From assembly GCF_004216575.1 (NCBI RefSeq), contig NZ_SGWW01000003.1, forward strand, positions 248,001-312,000: DNA of 64,000 nucleotides. The letters run 5' to 3'. Positions within the stretch are counted from its first letter, which is position 1, and every line of letters starts with the position of its first letter. Positions 54,105-63,226 of the stretch are shown piece after piece. This DNA comes from Microcella putealis. GTDB taxonomy: Bacteria > Actinomycetota > Actinomycetes > Actinomycetales > Microbacteriaceae. Under the pieces are notes generated by a model that saw only the letters and a program-made list of their open reading frames with translations, ran no database searches and had not been told where the DNA came from. A program made the position numbers and the translations under genes.

Positions 54105-55077
54105 CGAGGTTGCGCAGCTGATCGACGTCGACGGCGGCGTCGCGCGCGGTCGCCGAGAAGCGGTTGGTGACGAGCGTCAGCACGACCCCGGCCTCGGGCG
54201 AGACCCAGAGCTGCGTCGACGTCCAGCCCTCGTGGCCGTACCAGCTCTGGTCGATGAGGCCCGGGCGGCGCGGCAGGTTGAACGCGAGCCCGAAGTCGTC
54301 GTGCACGGCGGCCGGGTGCGGGTCGATGACGTAGAGTCCGCGGGTGCGCGGGCGCAGCATCGCCTCGACCGTCGCCGGCTTCACGAGGGCGCCGTCGCCG
54401 GTGAGCAGGGAGCGCCCGATCGCCAGCAGGTCGTGGATGTTCGCGACCGCGCCTGCCGCGGGGTGCTTCAGCGCCATGAGCGCCGGGTGGTCGTGGTCGA
54501 ACTTCTCGGCGTCGTAGACGGGTCGCGCGTCTGAGTCGTCGAAGCTCAGCGTGGTCGCCCCGGCGTCGCGCGCGAGCCGCTCAATCTGGGCGGCGAACGG
54601 CTCGTCGGTGACCGCCTCCACCATCGCCGCGATGCCCTCCCACGCGATGTTGTTGTAGCGGCGGGCGGTGCCGGGAATGAACTCGAGACCCGCCTTCAGC
54701 AGGGCGTCGCGCAGCGACGCGTACTGCGTCGTGCCCCCGCCGAGCACGACGTCGGCGAGCCCCGAGGTGTGGCTGAGCAGCTGGCCGAGCGTCACCTGCG
54801 GTGACGCCGCCTCGGGTACGAGCGAGCCGAGCGTGGTGTCGGTGCTGAGCAGGCCCCGCTCGACGGCGCGCATCGCGGCGAGCCCACTCAGCGGCTTCGT
54901 CACCGAGTACAGGCAGTAGCGCGAATCCACGTGGGCGTCACCGGCATCGTCTGACCCGGCCGCTGCGATGTCGATGACCCCGTCACGGGTGGCGATGCCG
55001 ATGACCGCGGTCGGGAGCCGACCGGCGGCGACGTGGCCGCGCATCCAGTCGATGGCGGGGGTGGCGAGGTCAGACAC
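54085..55077 (-). CDS. Serine hydrolase of the beta-lactamase / class C-like family
   Basis: 330 residues. The SxxK motif is SVTK (Ser58, Lys61), the second motif is YNN (in RRYNNIAWEGI), and the third is HEGW in YGHEGWTSTQLW, matching the class C / EstB-like serine hydrolases rather than true beta-lactamases. No signal peptide, so probably a cytoplasmic esterase or peptidase. The GTG has AAGGAG 5 bases before it. The 3' end overlaps the preceding convergent gene by 20 bases. Confidence 0.88.
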   Translation of the reverse strand: MSDLATPAIDWMRGHVAAGRLPTAVIGIATRDGVIDIAAAGSDDAGDAHVDSRYCLYSVTKPLSGLAAMRAVERGLLSTDTTLGSLVPEAASPQVTLGQLLSHTSGLADVVLGGGTTQYASLRDALLKAGLEFIPGTARRYNNIAWEGIAAMVEAVTDEPFAAQIERLARDAGATTLSFDDSDARPVYDAEKFDHDHPALMALKHPAAGAVANIHDLLAIGRSLLTGDGALVKPATVEAMLRPRTRGLYVIDPHPAAVHDDFGLAFNLPRRPGLIDQSWYGHEGWTSTQLWVSPEAGVVLTLVTNRFSATARDAAVDVDQLRNLVTTAFG

Positions 55078-55125
55078 GGGGGCTCCTTCGCGGCCGAGAG
55101 GGGGTCGTGTCTGAGCCTAAATGCC

Positions 55126-56136
55126 CTACTTCGCGGCGAGGTGCGGGTGGTGCGCCTCGACCACGTTCGGGTGCGCGCGCACGCGGCTCTTCAGCCAGTT
55201 GCGACCGAACACCGGGTGAATCGGGTTGTTCGGGTCGCGGGTGACGCCGCGTGCCTCGGCCGCCAACTCGGCAGGCAGCTCGATGTGCGGAATCTCAGCG
55301 TCGAGGGCCGGGCCGTGGAAGTAGGGGATAGAGATGCGCTCGTCGCCCTCGGCGGGCGAGATCACGCGGTGCAGGGTCGCCTTGAGGTACCCGTCGGTGG
55401 CCACCTCAAGCAGCTCGCCGATGTTGACGACAAACGCGCCGGGAACGGGCGGCGCGTCGATCCACTCGCCATCCTTCTCGACCTGCAGGCCGCCCTTGCC
55501 CTCCTCGACGTAGAGCAGCGTGAGCACGCCGAGGTCTTTGTGCGCGCCGACGCCCTGCTCGGGGGTCGGGCCGGACTTGCCGGGGTAGCGCACGATCTTC
55601 ATGTTGGGGCTCGGGCGCTCGCCGAACGCGGCGTCAAAGTGGTTGGCGGGGGCGCCGAGGGCCTCAGCCCACGCGCTCAGGAGGCGCGCGCCGATGCCGT
55701 TGAGGCGGTCGATCCACGCGAGGGCCGCGACCTGCAGCTCGGGTAGGTTTTCGGGCCAGAGGTTCGGCCCGTCGAGCACCCAGTAGTCCTCCACGCCCTC
55801 GCCTGCGGGCACGGCGTCACGCTCGGCGCCGATGTCGATCTGCTCGCGCCAGTCTTGCTTGCCGAGGGTCAGCTCGCCGCCGACGCGGGTGTAGCCGCGG
55901 AAGTGGGGGCTCAGCGTGTTCTCGATCGCGAGCTTCTCCTCCTCCGGCAGCGCGAAGAACATGCGCGACAGGCGGATCATCTCGGCGAACTGCTCGGGGG
56001 TCACCCCGTGGCCGACGAGGTAGAAGAAGCCCACCTCGTGGGTCGCGCGGCGCAGCTCGTCGCGGAAACGCTGCTGGTCGGCGGCGTCGCCGTCGAGGAG
56101 GGACATGTCGACGATGGGGAGGCTGGCGGTGCTCAT
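55126..56136 (-). CDS. 2-oxoglutarate/Fe(II) oxygenase, isopenicillin N synthase family
   Basis: 336 residues. N-terminal DIOX_N region (LPIVDMSLLDGDAADQQRF, HEVGFFYLVGHGV) and C-terminal jelly roll with HxD iron ligands in GVGAHKDLGVLTLLYVEE, the distal His in KATLHRVISP, and RISIPYFHGP with the 2-oxoglutarate Arg. This is a general 2OG dioxygenase; there is no beta-lactam cluster here. The substrate is unknown. It is transcribed alone, 48 bases upstream of the serine hydrolase gene. Confidence 0.88.
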   Translation of the reverse strand: MSTASLPIVDMSLLDGDAADQQRFRDELRRATHEVGFFYLVGHGVTPEQFAEMIRLSRMFFALPEEEKLAIENTLSPHFRGYTRVGGELTLGKQDWREQIDIGAERDAVPAGEGVEDYWVLDGPNLWPENLPELQVAALAWIDRLNGIGARLLSAWAEALGAPANHFDAAFGERPSPNMKIVRYPGKSGPTPEQGVGAHKDLGVLTLLYVEEGKGGLQVEKDGEWIDAPPVPGAFVVNIGELLEVATDGYLKATLHRVISPAEGDERISIPYFHGPALDAEIPHIELPAELAAEARGVTRDPNNPIHPVFGRNWLKSRVRAHPNVVEAHHPHLAAK

Positions 56137-56261
56137 GGGTCAATCCTTACGGGTCTGAAGCGGGAGTCGTTGGTGCGGGAAATCGCAGGGGCGCAGAGCG
56201 CGCGGGGTGCTAACGGCGTGCGGCGGTTAGCGACAACAACAGAGGCAACAGAGGCGGATGC

Positions 56262-56909
56262 TCATGGTGAGTCTGACGGTATCCGCGCCGTTTTCGAGGC
56301 GGCCATCTGTGTTACGGATTGTGACGCGGGATGCGCGGGGCGCGCATCCAGGACGGTGCGGATGCGCGGAAGCGCCCGTGCGACGCGCTCGCGCAGCGAC
56401 ACCGCGTCGTTCGCGGCGAGCCAGGTGTGGAGCGAGCGCCGAAACAGCGCGAAACCGATGGCGGCGAGCACATCGGCGTCGTCGTCGCTGAAGCCGCGCG
56501 CCACGAGGGCCGTCGCCACCGCCGACTGCCAGCGCGCCTGTTTCGCCAGCTCGCGCCCGGCGAGGGCCACGTCGGAGTCGATGATGCGCTGCCGTGCGGC
56601 GAGCTCGCGACGCGAGGGTTCGATGGCGTCGGCGAGCACCCCGAGCGCGTGGTGCATGAGTGATTCGGCGGTGGCGGCGCGGGCCTCGTCGGCGCCGGCG
56701 ATGGTGTCGAGCAGGAGGGGGAGGAGCGCGTCGTCGTCGGCGAACAGCACCTCTTCTTTGTCGCCGAAGTGGCGAAAGAAGGTGCGGGCGCTGACGCCGG
56801 CGTGGGCGGCGATCTGGTCGATGGTGGTCGACGGGTATCCGGTTTCGCCGAACAGGGTGAGCGCGGCGTCGACGAGGCGGGTGCGGGTGTCGTCGGGCCA
56901 TCGGGGCAT
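56262..56909 (-). CDS. TetR/AcrR-family regulator
   Basis: 215 residues. N-terminal TetR HTH: TRTRLVDAALTLFGETGYPS, then IDQIAAHAGVSARTFFRHFG. The C-terminal ligand domain is unassigned (MftR-like by its ALARRQRIIDSD-type segment). The ATG follows TAGAGT by 6 bases, so its transcript is probably leaderless. It is divergent from the SDR gene over a 50-bp gap filled with TGTCA/TGACA half-sites, so it most likely represses both. Confidence 0.9.
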   Translation of the reverse strand: MPRWPDDTRTRLVDAALTLFGETGYPSTTIDQIAAHAGVSARTFFRHFGDKEEVLFADDDALLPLLLDTIAGADEARAATAESLMHHALGVLADAIEPSRRELAARQRIIDSDVALAGRELAKQARWQSAVATALVARGFSDDDADVLAAIGFALFRRSLHTWLAANDAVSLRERVARALPRIRTVLDARPAHPASQSVTQMAASKTARIPSDSP

Positions 56910-56927
56910 GCGCCCACTCTACTCTTG

Positions 56928-56975
56928 TGTCAGTTTCTGACATCACCTACTCTCGTGTCATGACAGTTCATGACA
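56928..56975. promoter_or_regulatory. TetR operator cluster between divergent TetR and SDR genes
   Basis: TGTCAG-TTT-CTGACA (56928-56942) is a perfect 6-bp-arm dyad. TGTCATGACA (56956-56965) is a perfect palindrome covering the SDR start codon. TCATGACA at 56958-56965 is repeated exactly 10 bases later at 56968-56975. Both predicted -10 elements (56916-56921 minus, 56948-56953 plus) flank the first dyad. Confidence 0.75.
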
Positions 56976-57919
56976 TCACTCGTCCCACCGTTCTTCTCAC
57001 CGGGCCGACTAGCGGCATCGGCTCCGGAATGCTGCGGCACCTGCTGCAGCACCCGTCACGCCCGAACCTCGTGCTGATGGCGCGCAACGCCGAGGCCCTC
57101 GAGCGCTGCGTGGCCGACGCGCGCGGGGCGGGGCTGACCGCGCGCGGTATCGTCGGCGACCTCGGCGACCTCGACAGCGTGCGGGCCGCTCTCGGCACGC
57201 TCGCGAGCCTCGTCGAGTCGGGTGGAGTCGCCCGCATCGACGCGGCGCTGCTGAACGCGGGAACCCACCTCGGCGACCGCACACACCGCGGGGCCCAGGG
57301 GTACGAGTTGACCTTCACGGTCAACGTGATCGCGCAGCACCTGCTCGTCACCGGTTTGCAGCCGTTGCTCGCGCGGGGCGGTCACACCGTGGTGATGGGC
57401 TAGTCGACCCATCGCGGCAAGCAACGGTCGTTCAACTTGATGCCCGACCCGCAGTGGCAGGAGCCAGCGGCACTCGCAACGATTGACGAGGTTCCGGCCG
57501 CATCCACCGGCGCGGCGTGGGAGCGGGGCGGCATCGCGTACGCCTCGAGCAAGCTCGCTCTCGTGACGGTCGCGCACGAGTGGGCCGAGCGGTACGCCGA
57601 GTCGGGCCACCGCCTCAACGTGTACGACCCCGGTCTGACCGTCGGCACCGGGCTCGTGCGCGACATGTCAGCGCTCAAGTACTGGGTGTGGAAAAACGTG
57701 ATGCCTGTTATGGCGATCCACCCCAAGGCCACCACGGTGCGCGTCACCGGCCGTCACGCCGTCGAGTTGGCGCTCGGTGACGCGCACCCGCGCCTGCACG
57801 ACGGCTACGTCGAGATCGGAAAGGTCACGGCCGCCGAGCCGATCACCGTCGACCGCGAGCGGCGACGGATGCTGGCCGACTGGCTCGACACCGCCGTCGC
57901 GACCGCTCCGCGCGCGTAG
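56960..57919 (+). pseudogene. Short-chain dehydrogenase interrupted by an in-frame amber codon
   Basis: The reading frame gives a normal SDR of about 319 residues except that codon 148 (57401-57403) is TAG. Before it: TGPTSGIGSGMLRHLL cofactor motif, AALLNAGTH and the strand LLARGGHTVVMG. After it: STHRGKQRSF, then YASSKLALVTVAHEW with the catalytic Tyr-Lys, then NVYDPGL. Related SDRs have Ser at this place, and TCG to TAG is one base. Either the gene is broken, or the stop is read through, or the base is a sequencing error. The ATG at 56960 follows TACTCT by 6 bases. An internal ATG at 57437 could start a useless C-terminal fragment. Confidence 0.85.
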
Positions 57920-58046
57920 GGGTACCGCACCCGTTCTGTCAACCCGTTGTGGGAACGCCGGCGGGGGAGCAGTGTCGGGGGGCTGAGCGCCGTGCTGGGC
58001 ATGGGTGCGCTCACCCCGACCGCCAACCCTCTGCGAGGCCACTCGA

Positions 58047-59114
58047 ATGCTTGCCGTTTCCGACATCGCCGCGACCGATCTGCGCGACGATGACCTGAGC
58101 CCGCTCGTGACGCTCGCCGCCCAGCTGCGTGCGAACGACGTGACGGCGGCGCTCGCGGCGGCGCGGATGCTCGGGGATTCCGTCGGACCGGCGACCCGTC
58201 ACGCCGATCGCTGGTCGGCACTCGCCACCCTCGCCACCTGCGACGTGGGGCTCGCCCGCATATGCGAACCCCACCTCGATGCCCTCAGCATCCTCGACGA
58301 GAGCGAGCTGCCGCGCGCGGTGACGGCGCGCGCGAGCGAGCGCACGTGGGGCGTTTTTGCCGCGGAGGGCGGCGACGAACCGCTCGGGGCACGCCGCTCG
58401 CCCGACGGCTGGATCCTTGACGGCGTGAAGCCGTGGTGTTCGCTCGCCGCCTCCCTCGACGCCGCGCTCGTCACGGCGCGCGTCGACGGCTCGGACGAGC
58501 GGTCGCTGTTCGCGGTCGAGCTGCGTCAGCCGGGCATCGAGACCGATGAGTCGTCGTGGCACGCGCGGGGGCTCGCCGAGGTGGCGAGTGGGCCCGTTCG
58601 CTTCCGTCATGTGACGGCCGAGCTCATCGCGCCCGATGGCTGGTACCTCGAGCGCGCCGGCTTCTGGTGGGGCGCCATCGGTGTGGCCGCCTGCTGGTAC
58701 GGCGGAGCCGTGGGTGTCGCGCGCCGCGTGCATCGGGGTGTTGCCGAGCGCCCCGACCCGCACGCGCAGGCTCACCTGGGCGCCATCGACACGGCACTGC
58801 AGTCGGCGCGTCGGGCGCTCGCCGAGGCGGCGAGCCAGGCCGACGGTGACGCCCCTGCTGCCGAATCGGCGGCCTTCACGCAAGACTCTGCGGAGCCGCG
58901 CCTCGTTGCGAAGCGCGTGCGCGCCACCGTGGCCGCCGCGTGCGACGAGGTGCTCACCCGAGCGGGTCGGGCGCTCGGCCCCGCGCCCCTCGCGCTCGAC
59001 GAGCAGCACGCCAAGCGGGTCAGCGACCTCACCCTCTACATTCGCCAGCATCACGCCGAGCGTGACCTCGCCTCACTGGGCTCCGCTCTCGCGAACGGGC
59101 CGGCACCGTGGTGA
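58047..59114 (+). CDS. Acyl-CoA dehydrogenase-like protein of the PIG-L/GT2 cluster
   Basis: 355 residues. It has a degenerate acyl-CoA dehydrogenase layout: helical N terminus, middle domain with RSPDGWILDGVKPWCSLA and FAVELRQPGI, and a C-terminal helical domain (AHLGAIDTALQSARRALAEAA ... LYIRQHHAERDL). The usual catalytic Glu context is not obvious, so activity is uncertain. ATG at 58047 chosen for the GAGG 8 bases before it; the GTG at 58005 is possible. Its stop overlaps the next gene (GTGA), so it is tied to the deacetylase/methyltransferase fusion. Its role there may be oxidation of an acyl or sugar intermediate. Confidence 0.8.
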   Translation: MLAVSDIAATDLRDDDLSPLVTLAAQLRANDVTAALAAARMLGDSVGPATRHADRWSALATLATCDVGLARICEPHLDALSILDESELPRAVTARASERTWGVFAAEGGDEPLGARRSPDGWILDGVKPWCSLAASLDAALVTARVDGSDERSLFAVELRQPGIETDESSWHARGLAEVASGPVRFRHVTAELIAPDGWYLERAGFWWGAIGVAACWYGGAVGVARRVHRGVAERPDPHAQAHLGAIDTALQSARRALAEAASQADGDAPAAESAAFTQDSAEPRLVAKRVRATVAAACDEVLTRAGRALGPAPLALDEQHAKRVSDLTLYIRQHHAERDLASLGSALANGPAPW

Positions 59115-60475
59115 GCTTCGACGCCCGCGTCGCCGGCACCCCTGCCCAGGCCTGGCGCGACGACCCCCGACTCGACCGGGCGGCGCCGCTCGACGTCGCC
59201 ACCGTCGACCGGCTGGTCGTGGTCGCAGCCCACCCCGACGACGAGACGCTCGGCGCGGGCGGTCTCATTGCCGGATGCGCGGCGCGCGGCATCCCCGTCA
59301 CCATCGTGATCGTCACCGACGGCGCCGCCTCGCACCCCGACGATGTGCTGACCTCGCGGCGACGCGCGCGAGAGGCGGCACGCGCCGTCGAGGTTCTCGC
59401 GCCGAACGCCGAACTGCGCCTGCTCGGTTTTCCCGACGGGCGAACTGACGAGCACCGCTGGGCCATCCGCACCGCGCTGAACGCGGCGATCGGTGACGTC
59501 GGCGCGGGCACCCGGGTCGCGGCGCCGTGGCGGGGTGACGGGCACCGCGACCACCGCGTCGTCGGCGAGCTCGTTGCCGACCTCATGCCGGCGCCGCAAC
59601 TGTGGGAGTACCCGATCTGGATGTGGCACTGGGCTGACCCGGCTGATGCGGTGGTTCCGTGGTCGAGGGCGCGGCGCGCATCCATCGATGCGGCGCCGAA
59701 GGCCCGCGCGATCTCGGCATACGCTTCGCAGACGAACGGAGACGCGCCGCAGTTGCTGCCGTCGTTCCTCGAGCATTTCCGCGGCGATACCGAACTGATT
59801 TTCGTCGCCGAGGAGGTGCCGCCGGCCCTCGCCGAGGCGGCGCGGCCCGCCGCGACGGTGAGCCCCACGGTCGACACGGTGGGCCACGAACACTTCGACG
59901 CGCTCTACGCCCGTCGTGCCGACCCGTGGCGCGTCGAAACCCGCTGGTACGAGCAGCGCAAACGCGCGCTCACCCTCGCGAGCCTGCCGCACCCCGCGTA
60001 CGCCTCGGGCCTCGAGGTCGGGTGCTCGATCGGCGTCTTGACCGCAGAACTCGCCGACCGCTGCGCGTCGCTGCACGCCATCGACGTGTCGGCCGAGGCG
60101 GTGCGCCGCACGCGGGAGCGTCTCGACGCCGACGAGGTGAGGGGCGTGACGGTCGAGCAGCGCGACGCCCGCGAGCTTGACGTCGCCGCGCGCTATGACC
60201 TCATCGTGCTGTCGGAAGTCGGCTACTACCTCGACCCCACAGCCCTCGATCAGGCGCTCGACCGGCTTCTCGAGTGTCTCAGTGACGACGGCGTGCTCGT
60301 CGCCTGCCACTGGCGGCACACGGTCGACGGCATTCCGGCGACCGGCGATCAGGTGCACGACGCCCTCGCCCGGCGGCCGCTGCACCGGGTGGCGCGGTAC
60401 CGCGATGACGACGTCGTGCTCGACGTGGTGAGCCGTGACCCGCGATCGGTCGCCCGGCAGGAGGGCCTCGCATGA
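59111..60475 (+). CDS. PIG-L deacetylase / NodS-like SAM methyltransferase fusion
   Basis: 454 residues in two domains. Residues about 33-225 are a PIG-L/LmbE zinc deacetylase: AAHPDDETLGAGG with His41, Asp43 and Asp44, and the distal GDGHRDHRVV with His145 and His148. Residues about 255-440 are a NodS-type class I methyltransferase: HFDALYARRADPWRVETRWYEQRK, motif I GLEVGCSIGVLTAELA, then AIDVSAEAVRRTRERL. Both activities fit N-deacetylation followed by N-methylation of an amino sugar. The GTG at 59111 overlaps the upstream stop; a GTG one codon earlier is equivalent. Coupled to the glycosyltransferase gene by an ATGA overlap. Confidence 0.9.
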   Translation: MSFDARVAGTPAQAWRDDPRLDRAAPLDVATVDRLVVVAAHPDDETLGAGGLIAGCAARGIPVTIVIVTDGAASHPDDVLTSRRRAREAARAVEVLAPNAELRLLGFPDGRTDEHRWAIRTALNAAIGDVGAGTRVAAPWRGDGHRDHRVVGELVADLMPAPQLWEYPIWMWHWADPADAVVPWSRARRASIDAAPKARAISAYASQTNGDAPQLLPSFLEHFRGDTELIFVAEEVPPALAEAARPAATVSPTVDTVGHEHFDALYARRADPWRVETRWYEQRKRALTLASLPHPAYASGLEVGCSIGVLTAELADRCASLHAIDVSAEAVRRTRERLDADEVRGVTVEQRDARELDVAARYDLIVLSEVGYYLDPTALDQALDRLLECLSDDGVLVACHWRHTVDGIPATGDQVHDALARRPLHRVARYRDDDVVLDVVSRDPRSVARQEGLA

Positions 60476-61167
60476 TTCGCATGGGTGTCGTGATTCCGGC
60501 GCGCAACGAGGAGGCGCGCATCGACGCGTGCCTGCGGTCCCTCGCCGTGGCAATCGCCGAAGCGCGGGCGGTGGCCGAGGTGTCGGTGACGGTGGTCGCC
60601 GACGACTGCAGCGACGGGACCGAGGCGATCGTCGCATCCCATGCCGGGGTGCGCGTGTTGCGCTCGCGCGGCGCAAACGTGGGCCTCGCGCGCGCGGTCG
60701 GCGCGCACCGCGAAATCGCCGACGGATGCACGTGGCTGGCTCACACGGACGCCGATTCGACCGTGCCGCCGAACTGGATCGTCGAACAGGTGGCCGCGGC
60801 ACAGGCCGGTGTCGACGTGCTGATCGGCACCGTTCGGCCGAACTTCGACGAGCTGACGGCCGAGCAGGTGGCCCACTGGCGCGCGACGCACGTTCGCGGC
60901 CGCCCGAACGGCCACGTGCACGGCGCAAACCTCGGCGTGCGCGTCTCGACCTACCTCGCCGCGGGCGGCTTTCTGCCGCTGCTCGAGCACGAAGACAACG
61001 ACCTCGTCGACCGGATGCGCGGGGTCGGGTCGATCACGCTCGCGAGCGACCGCGCCGAGGTCGTCACCTCGGGCCGGCTCGTCGGCCGCACGATGGGCGG
61101 CTACGCCGGGCACCTGCGGGCGATTCGCGATGCGCTGAACGAGGAATCGCCGGCGGTCGCCACGTAA
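60472..61167 (+). CDS. Glycosyltransferase family 2
   Basis: 231 residues: GVVIPARNEEARIDACLRSL at the N terminus, VVADDCSDGTEAIV, and the metal-binding AHTDADSTVPPNWI (Asp-Ala-Asp), then GANLGVRVSTYLAAGGF and a HEDNDLVDRM acceptor-side segment (Glu-Asp). No membrane helix, so a soluble or peripheral enzyme. Third gene of the coupled cluster; the acceptor is unknown. The cluster ends 57 bases before the aldo/keto reductase. Confidence 0.9.
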   Translation: MIRMGVVIPARNEEARIDACLRSLAVAIAEARAVAEVSVTVVADDCSDGTEAIVASHAGVRVLRSRGANVGLARAVGAHREIADGCTWLAHTDADSTVPPNWIVEQVAAAQAGVDVLIGTVRPNFDELTAEQVAHWRATHVRGRPNGHVHGANLGVRVSTYLAAGGFLPLLEHEDNDLVDRMRGVGSITLASDRAEVVTSGRLVGRTMGGYAGHLRAIRDALNEESPAVAT

Positions 61168-61223
61168 TGCGTGCGCAGATGAAGGGGTGCGGCGGGCGAC
61201 CGCCTACCCCTAGGCTCGGGCGC

Positions 61224-62102
61224 ATGGATGCGATCAGCGGGGTGTTGGGGGAGCGCGGTGTCGTTCTCGGCGTCGCCTCGCTGGTGCTCAAAGACGGCAT
61301 GACGGCCGAGCGTGCGGAAGAGGTTGTTCGTGCCGGTGTCGCCGCGGGTGCCGTCGCCATTGATACGGCCAGGGCCTACGCGACCGTTGACGATGAGGCC
61401 GTCGGAGAGCGCCTCGCGCGGGTCGCCCGCGACGCCCGCCCCGGACTTCCGATCATTACGAAAGCCGGGCACTACCGCATCGCCACCTCGGCGTGGGATG
61501 CCGACGGCAGCGCCGAACGCCTGCGACACGACGCTGAGGTGAGCCGCGAGGTTCTCGGGGCGCCGCCGTCGCTGCTGCTCTTGCACCGCGCCGATCGCGT
61601 GCGCGACATCGAAGAGTCGGTGCGCACGCTCGCGCAGCTTCGTGACGAGGGCATCGTCGAAACCATCGGATTATCGAACGCCACCGTCGAAATGCTCGAG
61701 CAGGTGCGCGAGATCACCCATATCAACGCCGTCGAAAACCGTCTCGGCCTCGGGGTCGATCGCTTCGACGACTACCAGTACTGCGTCGACAACGACATTG
61801 CCTTCCTCGCCTACGCTCCGTTTGGAGGGCCGCAGGCGGCGCCGTTGCCGACGCGTGTGCCGCGGGTTGCCGCGCTCGCCACGGCGCGAGGCGCCTCGGT
61901 GCACCGCTTGACGCTCGCTGCGATGCTCGACGCCCTGCCCGGGTGCTGGCCTATCGTCGGGCCGACGCGCGTCGAAAGCGCGGTCGACGCGGCCGCCGCC
62001 GGCCACGAGGTGGTCGACGACGAGCTGCGCTCTGCGTTCTCAGAAGACATGCGAACCCGAGAGGTACCGTTGCCGGGTTTGAGTGGCGTCGCCACCGACT
62101 AA
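61224..62102 (+). CDS. Aldo/keto reductase
   Basis: 292 residues of the (beta/alpha)8 AKR fold: [21 protein letters not shown] holds the catalytic Asp and Tyr, IITKAGHY the Lys, [11 protein letters not shown] the His, and [11 protein letters not shown] the substrate loop. Probably NADPH-dependent reduction of an aldehyde or keto sugar. The ATG follows TAGGCT by 7 bases (leaderless). Sequence upstream in this frame belongs to the glycosyltransferase region. It precedes the alcohol dehydrogenase gene by 14 bases and is likely co-transcribed with it. Confidence 0.9.
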   Translation: MDAISGVLGERGVVLGVASLVLKDGMTAERAEEVVRAGVAAGAVAIDTARAYATVDDEAVGERLARVARDARPGLPIITKAGHYRIATSAWDADGSAERLRHDAEVSREVLGAPPSLLLLHRADRVRDIEESVRTLAQLRDEGIVETIGLSNATVEMLEQVREITHINAVENRLGLGVDRFDDYQYCVDNDIAFLAYAPFGGPQAAPLPTRVPRVAALATARGASVHRLTLAAMLDALPGCWPIVGPTRVESAVDAAAAGHEVVDDELRSAFSEDMRTREVPLPGLSGVATD

Positions 62103-62116
62103 GCAGGAGGTACCTC

Positions 62117-63181
62117 GTGGCCCACGTGCCCGCCATCGTTGCCCCGTCCGCTGATGCCCCCCTCGAGATTGGCACCGTCGACCGTCGCGCCGTCGGCGCG
62201 CACGACGTGCGCATCGCGATCGATTGGGCGGGCATCTGCCACTCTGACATTCACACGGTGCGCGGTGACTGGGGGCCCCAGCACTACCCGCTGACCGTGG
62301 GCCACGAGATTGCCGGCCACGTGGTGGAGGTCGGCGACGCCGTGACCCGCTTCAGCGTCGGCGACCGCGTCGGCGTCGGCTGCATGGTGAACTCGTGCGG
62401 CGAGTGCGAGAACTGCCGCGCGGGTGAAGAGCAGTACTGCGAGCGTGGCAACACCGGCACCTACGGCGCTGTCGACCGCGACGGCACCATCACGCAGGGC
62501 GGCTACTCGACTGAGATCGTCGTCACCGAATCGTTCGTGCTGCGCGTGCCCGAGTCGCTGCCCTACGAGCGGGTCGCCCCGCTGCTGTGCGCCGGCATCA
62601 CCACCTACTCACCGCTGCGCCACTGGAAGGCCGGCCCCGGTAGCCGTGTCGCCGTCATCGGACTCGGCGGCCTCGGCCACATGGCCGTGAAGCAGGCCGT
62701 CGCGATGGGCGCCGAGGTGACCGTGCTGTCGCAATCGCTGTCGAAGCGCGACGACGGCCTCGCCATGGGTGCTCGCGACTACTTCGCGACGAGCGACCCC
62801 GCGACCTTCGAGACGCTCGCCCGCTCGTTCGACCTCATCATCAACACGGTGAGCGCCCCGCTCGACCTCGCCCAGTACTTCGGGCTGCTCACCCTCAACG
62901 GCACCTTCGTCAGCGTCGGGGCCCCGCCCGAGCCGATGCCCGTGCAGGTCTTCAGCCTGTTCATGAACCGTCGCTCGTTCGCCGGCTCGTCGATCGGCGG
63001 AATCCGCGAGACGCAGGAAATGCTGGACTTCTGCGCCGAACACGACGTCGCCCCCGACGTCGAGGTCATCACGGCGCAGCAGGTCAACGAGGCCTGGAAT
63101 CGCGTGCTGCGATCGGATGTTCGCTACCGCTTCGTGATCGACGTCGCGTCCCTGCGCGAGCAGGCAGCGCCGACCGCCTAG
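62117..63181 (+). CDS. Zinc-dependent NAD(P) alcohol dehydrogenase (AdhC / cinnamyl type)
   Basis: 354 residues. Catalytic zinc ligands are seen in [11 protein letters not shown] (Cys) and [12 protein letters not shown] (His, Glu), the structural zinc in [15 protein letters not shown], and the cofactor-binding [17 protein letters not shown]. The downstream [12 protein letters not shown], with Ser/Lys, favours NADP(H). The GTG has a perfect AGGAGG 6 bases before it. It resembles YahK-type broad aldehyde reductases. Transcribed with the aldo/keto reductase. Confidence 0.93.
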   Translation: MAHVPAIVAPSADAPLEIGTVDRRAVGAHDVRIAIDWAGICHSDIHTVRGDWGPQHYPLTVGHEIAGHVVEVGDAVTRFSVGDRVGVGCMVNSCGECENCRAGEEQYCERGNTGTYGAVDRDGTITQGGYSTEIVVTESFVLRVPESLPYERVAPLLCAGITTYSPLRHWKAGPGSRVAVIGLGGLGHMAVKQAVAMGAEVTVLSQSLSKRDDGLAMGARDYFATSDPATFETLARSFDLIINTVSAPLDLAQYFGLLTLNGTFVSVGAPPEPMPVQVFSLFMNRRSFAGSSIGGIRETQEMLDFCAEHDVAPDVEVITAQQVNEAWNRVLRSDVRYRFVIDVASLREQAAPTA

Positions 63182-63226
63182 CTCCTTTCCCTGCCGCGCG
63201 GCACCCGCCGTCACTAGCCTGATGAC

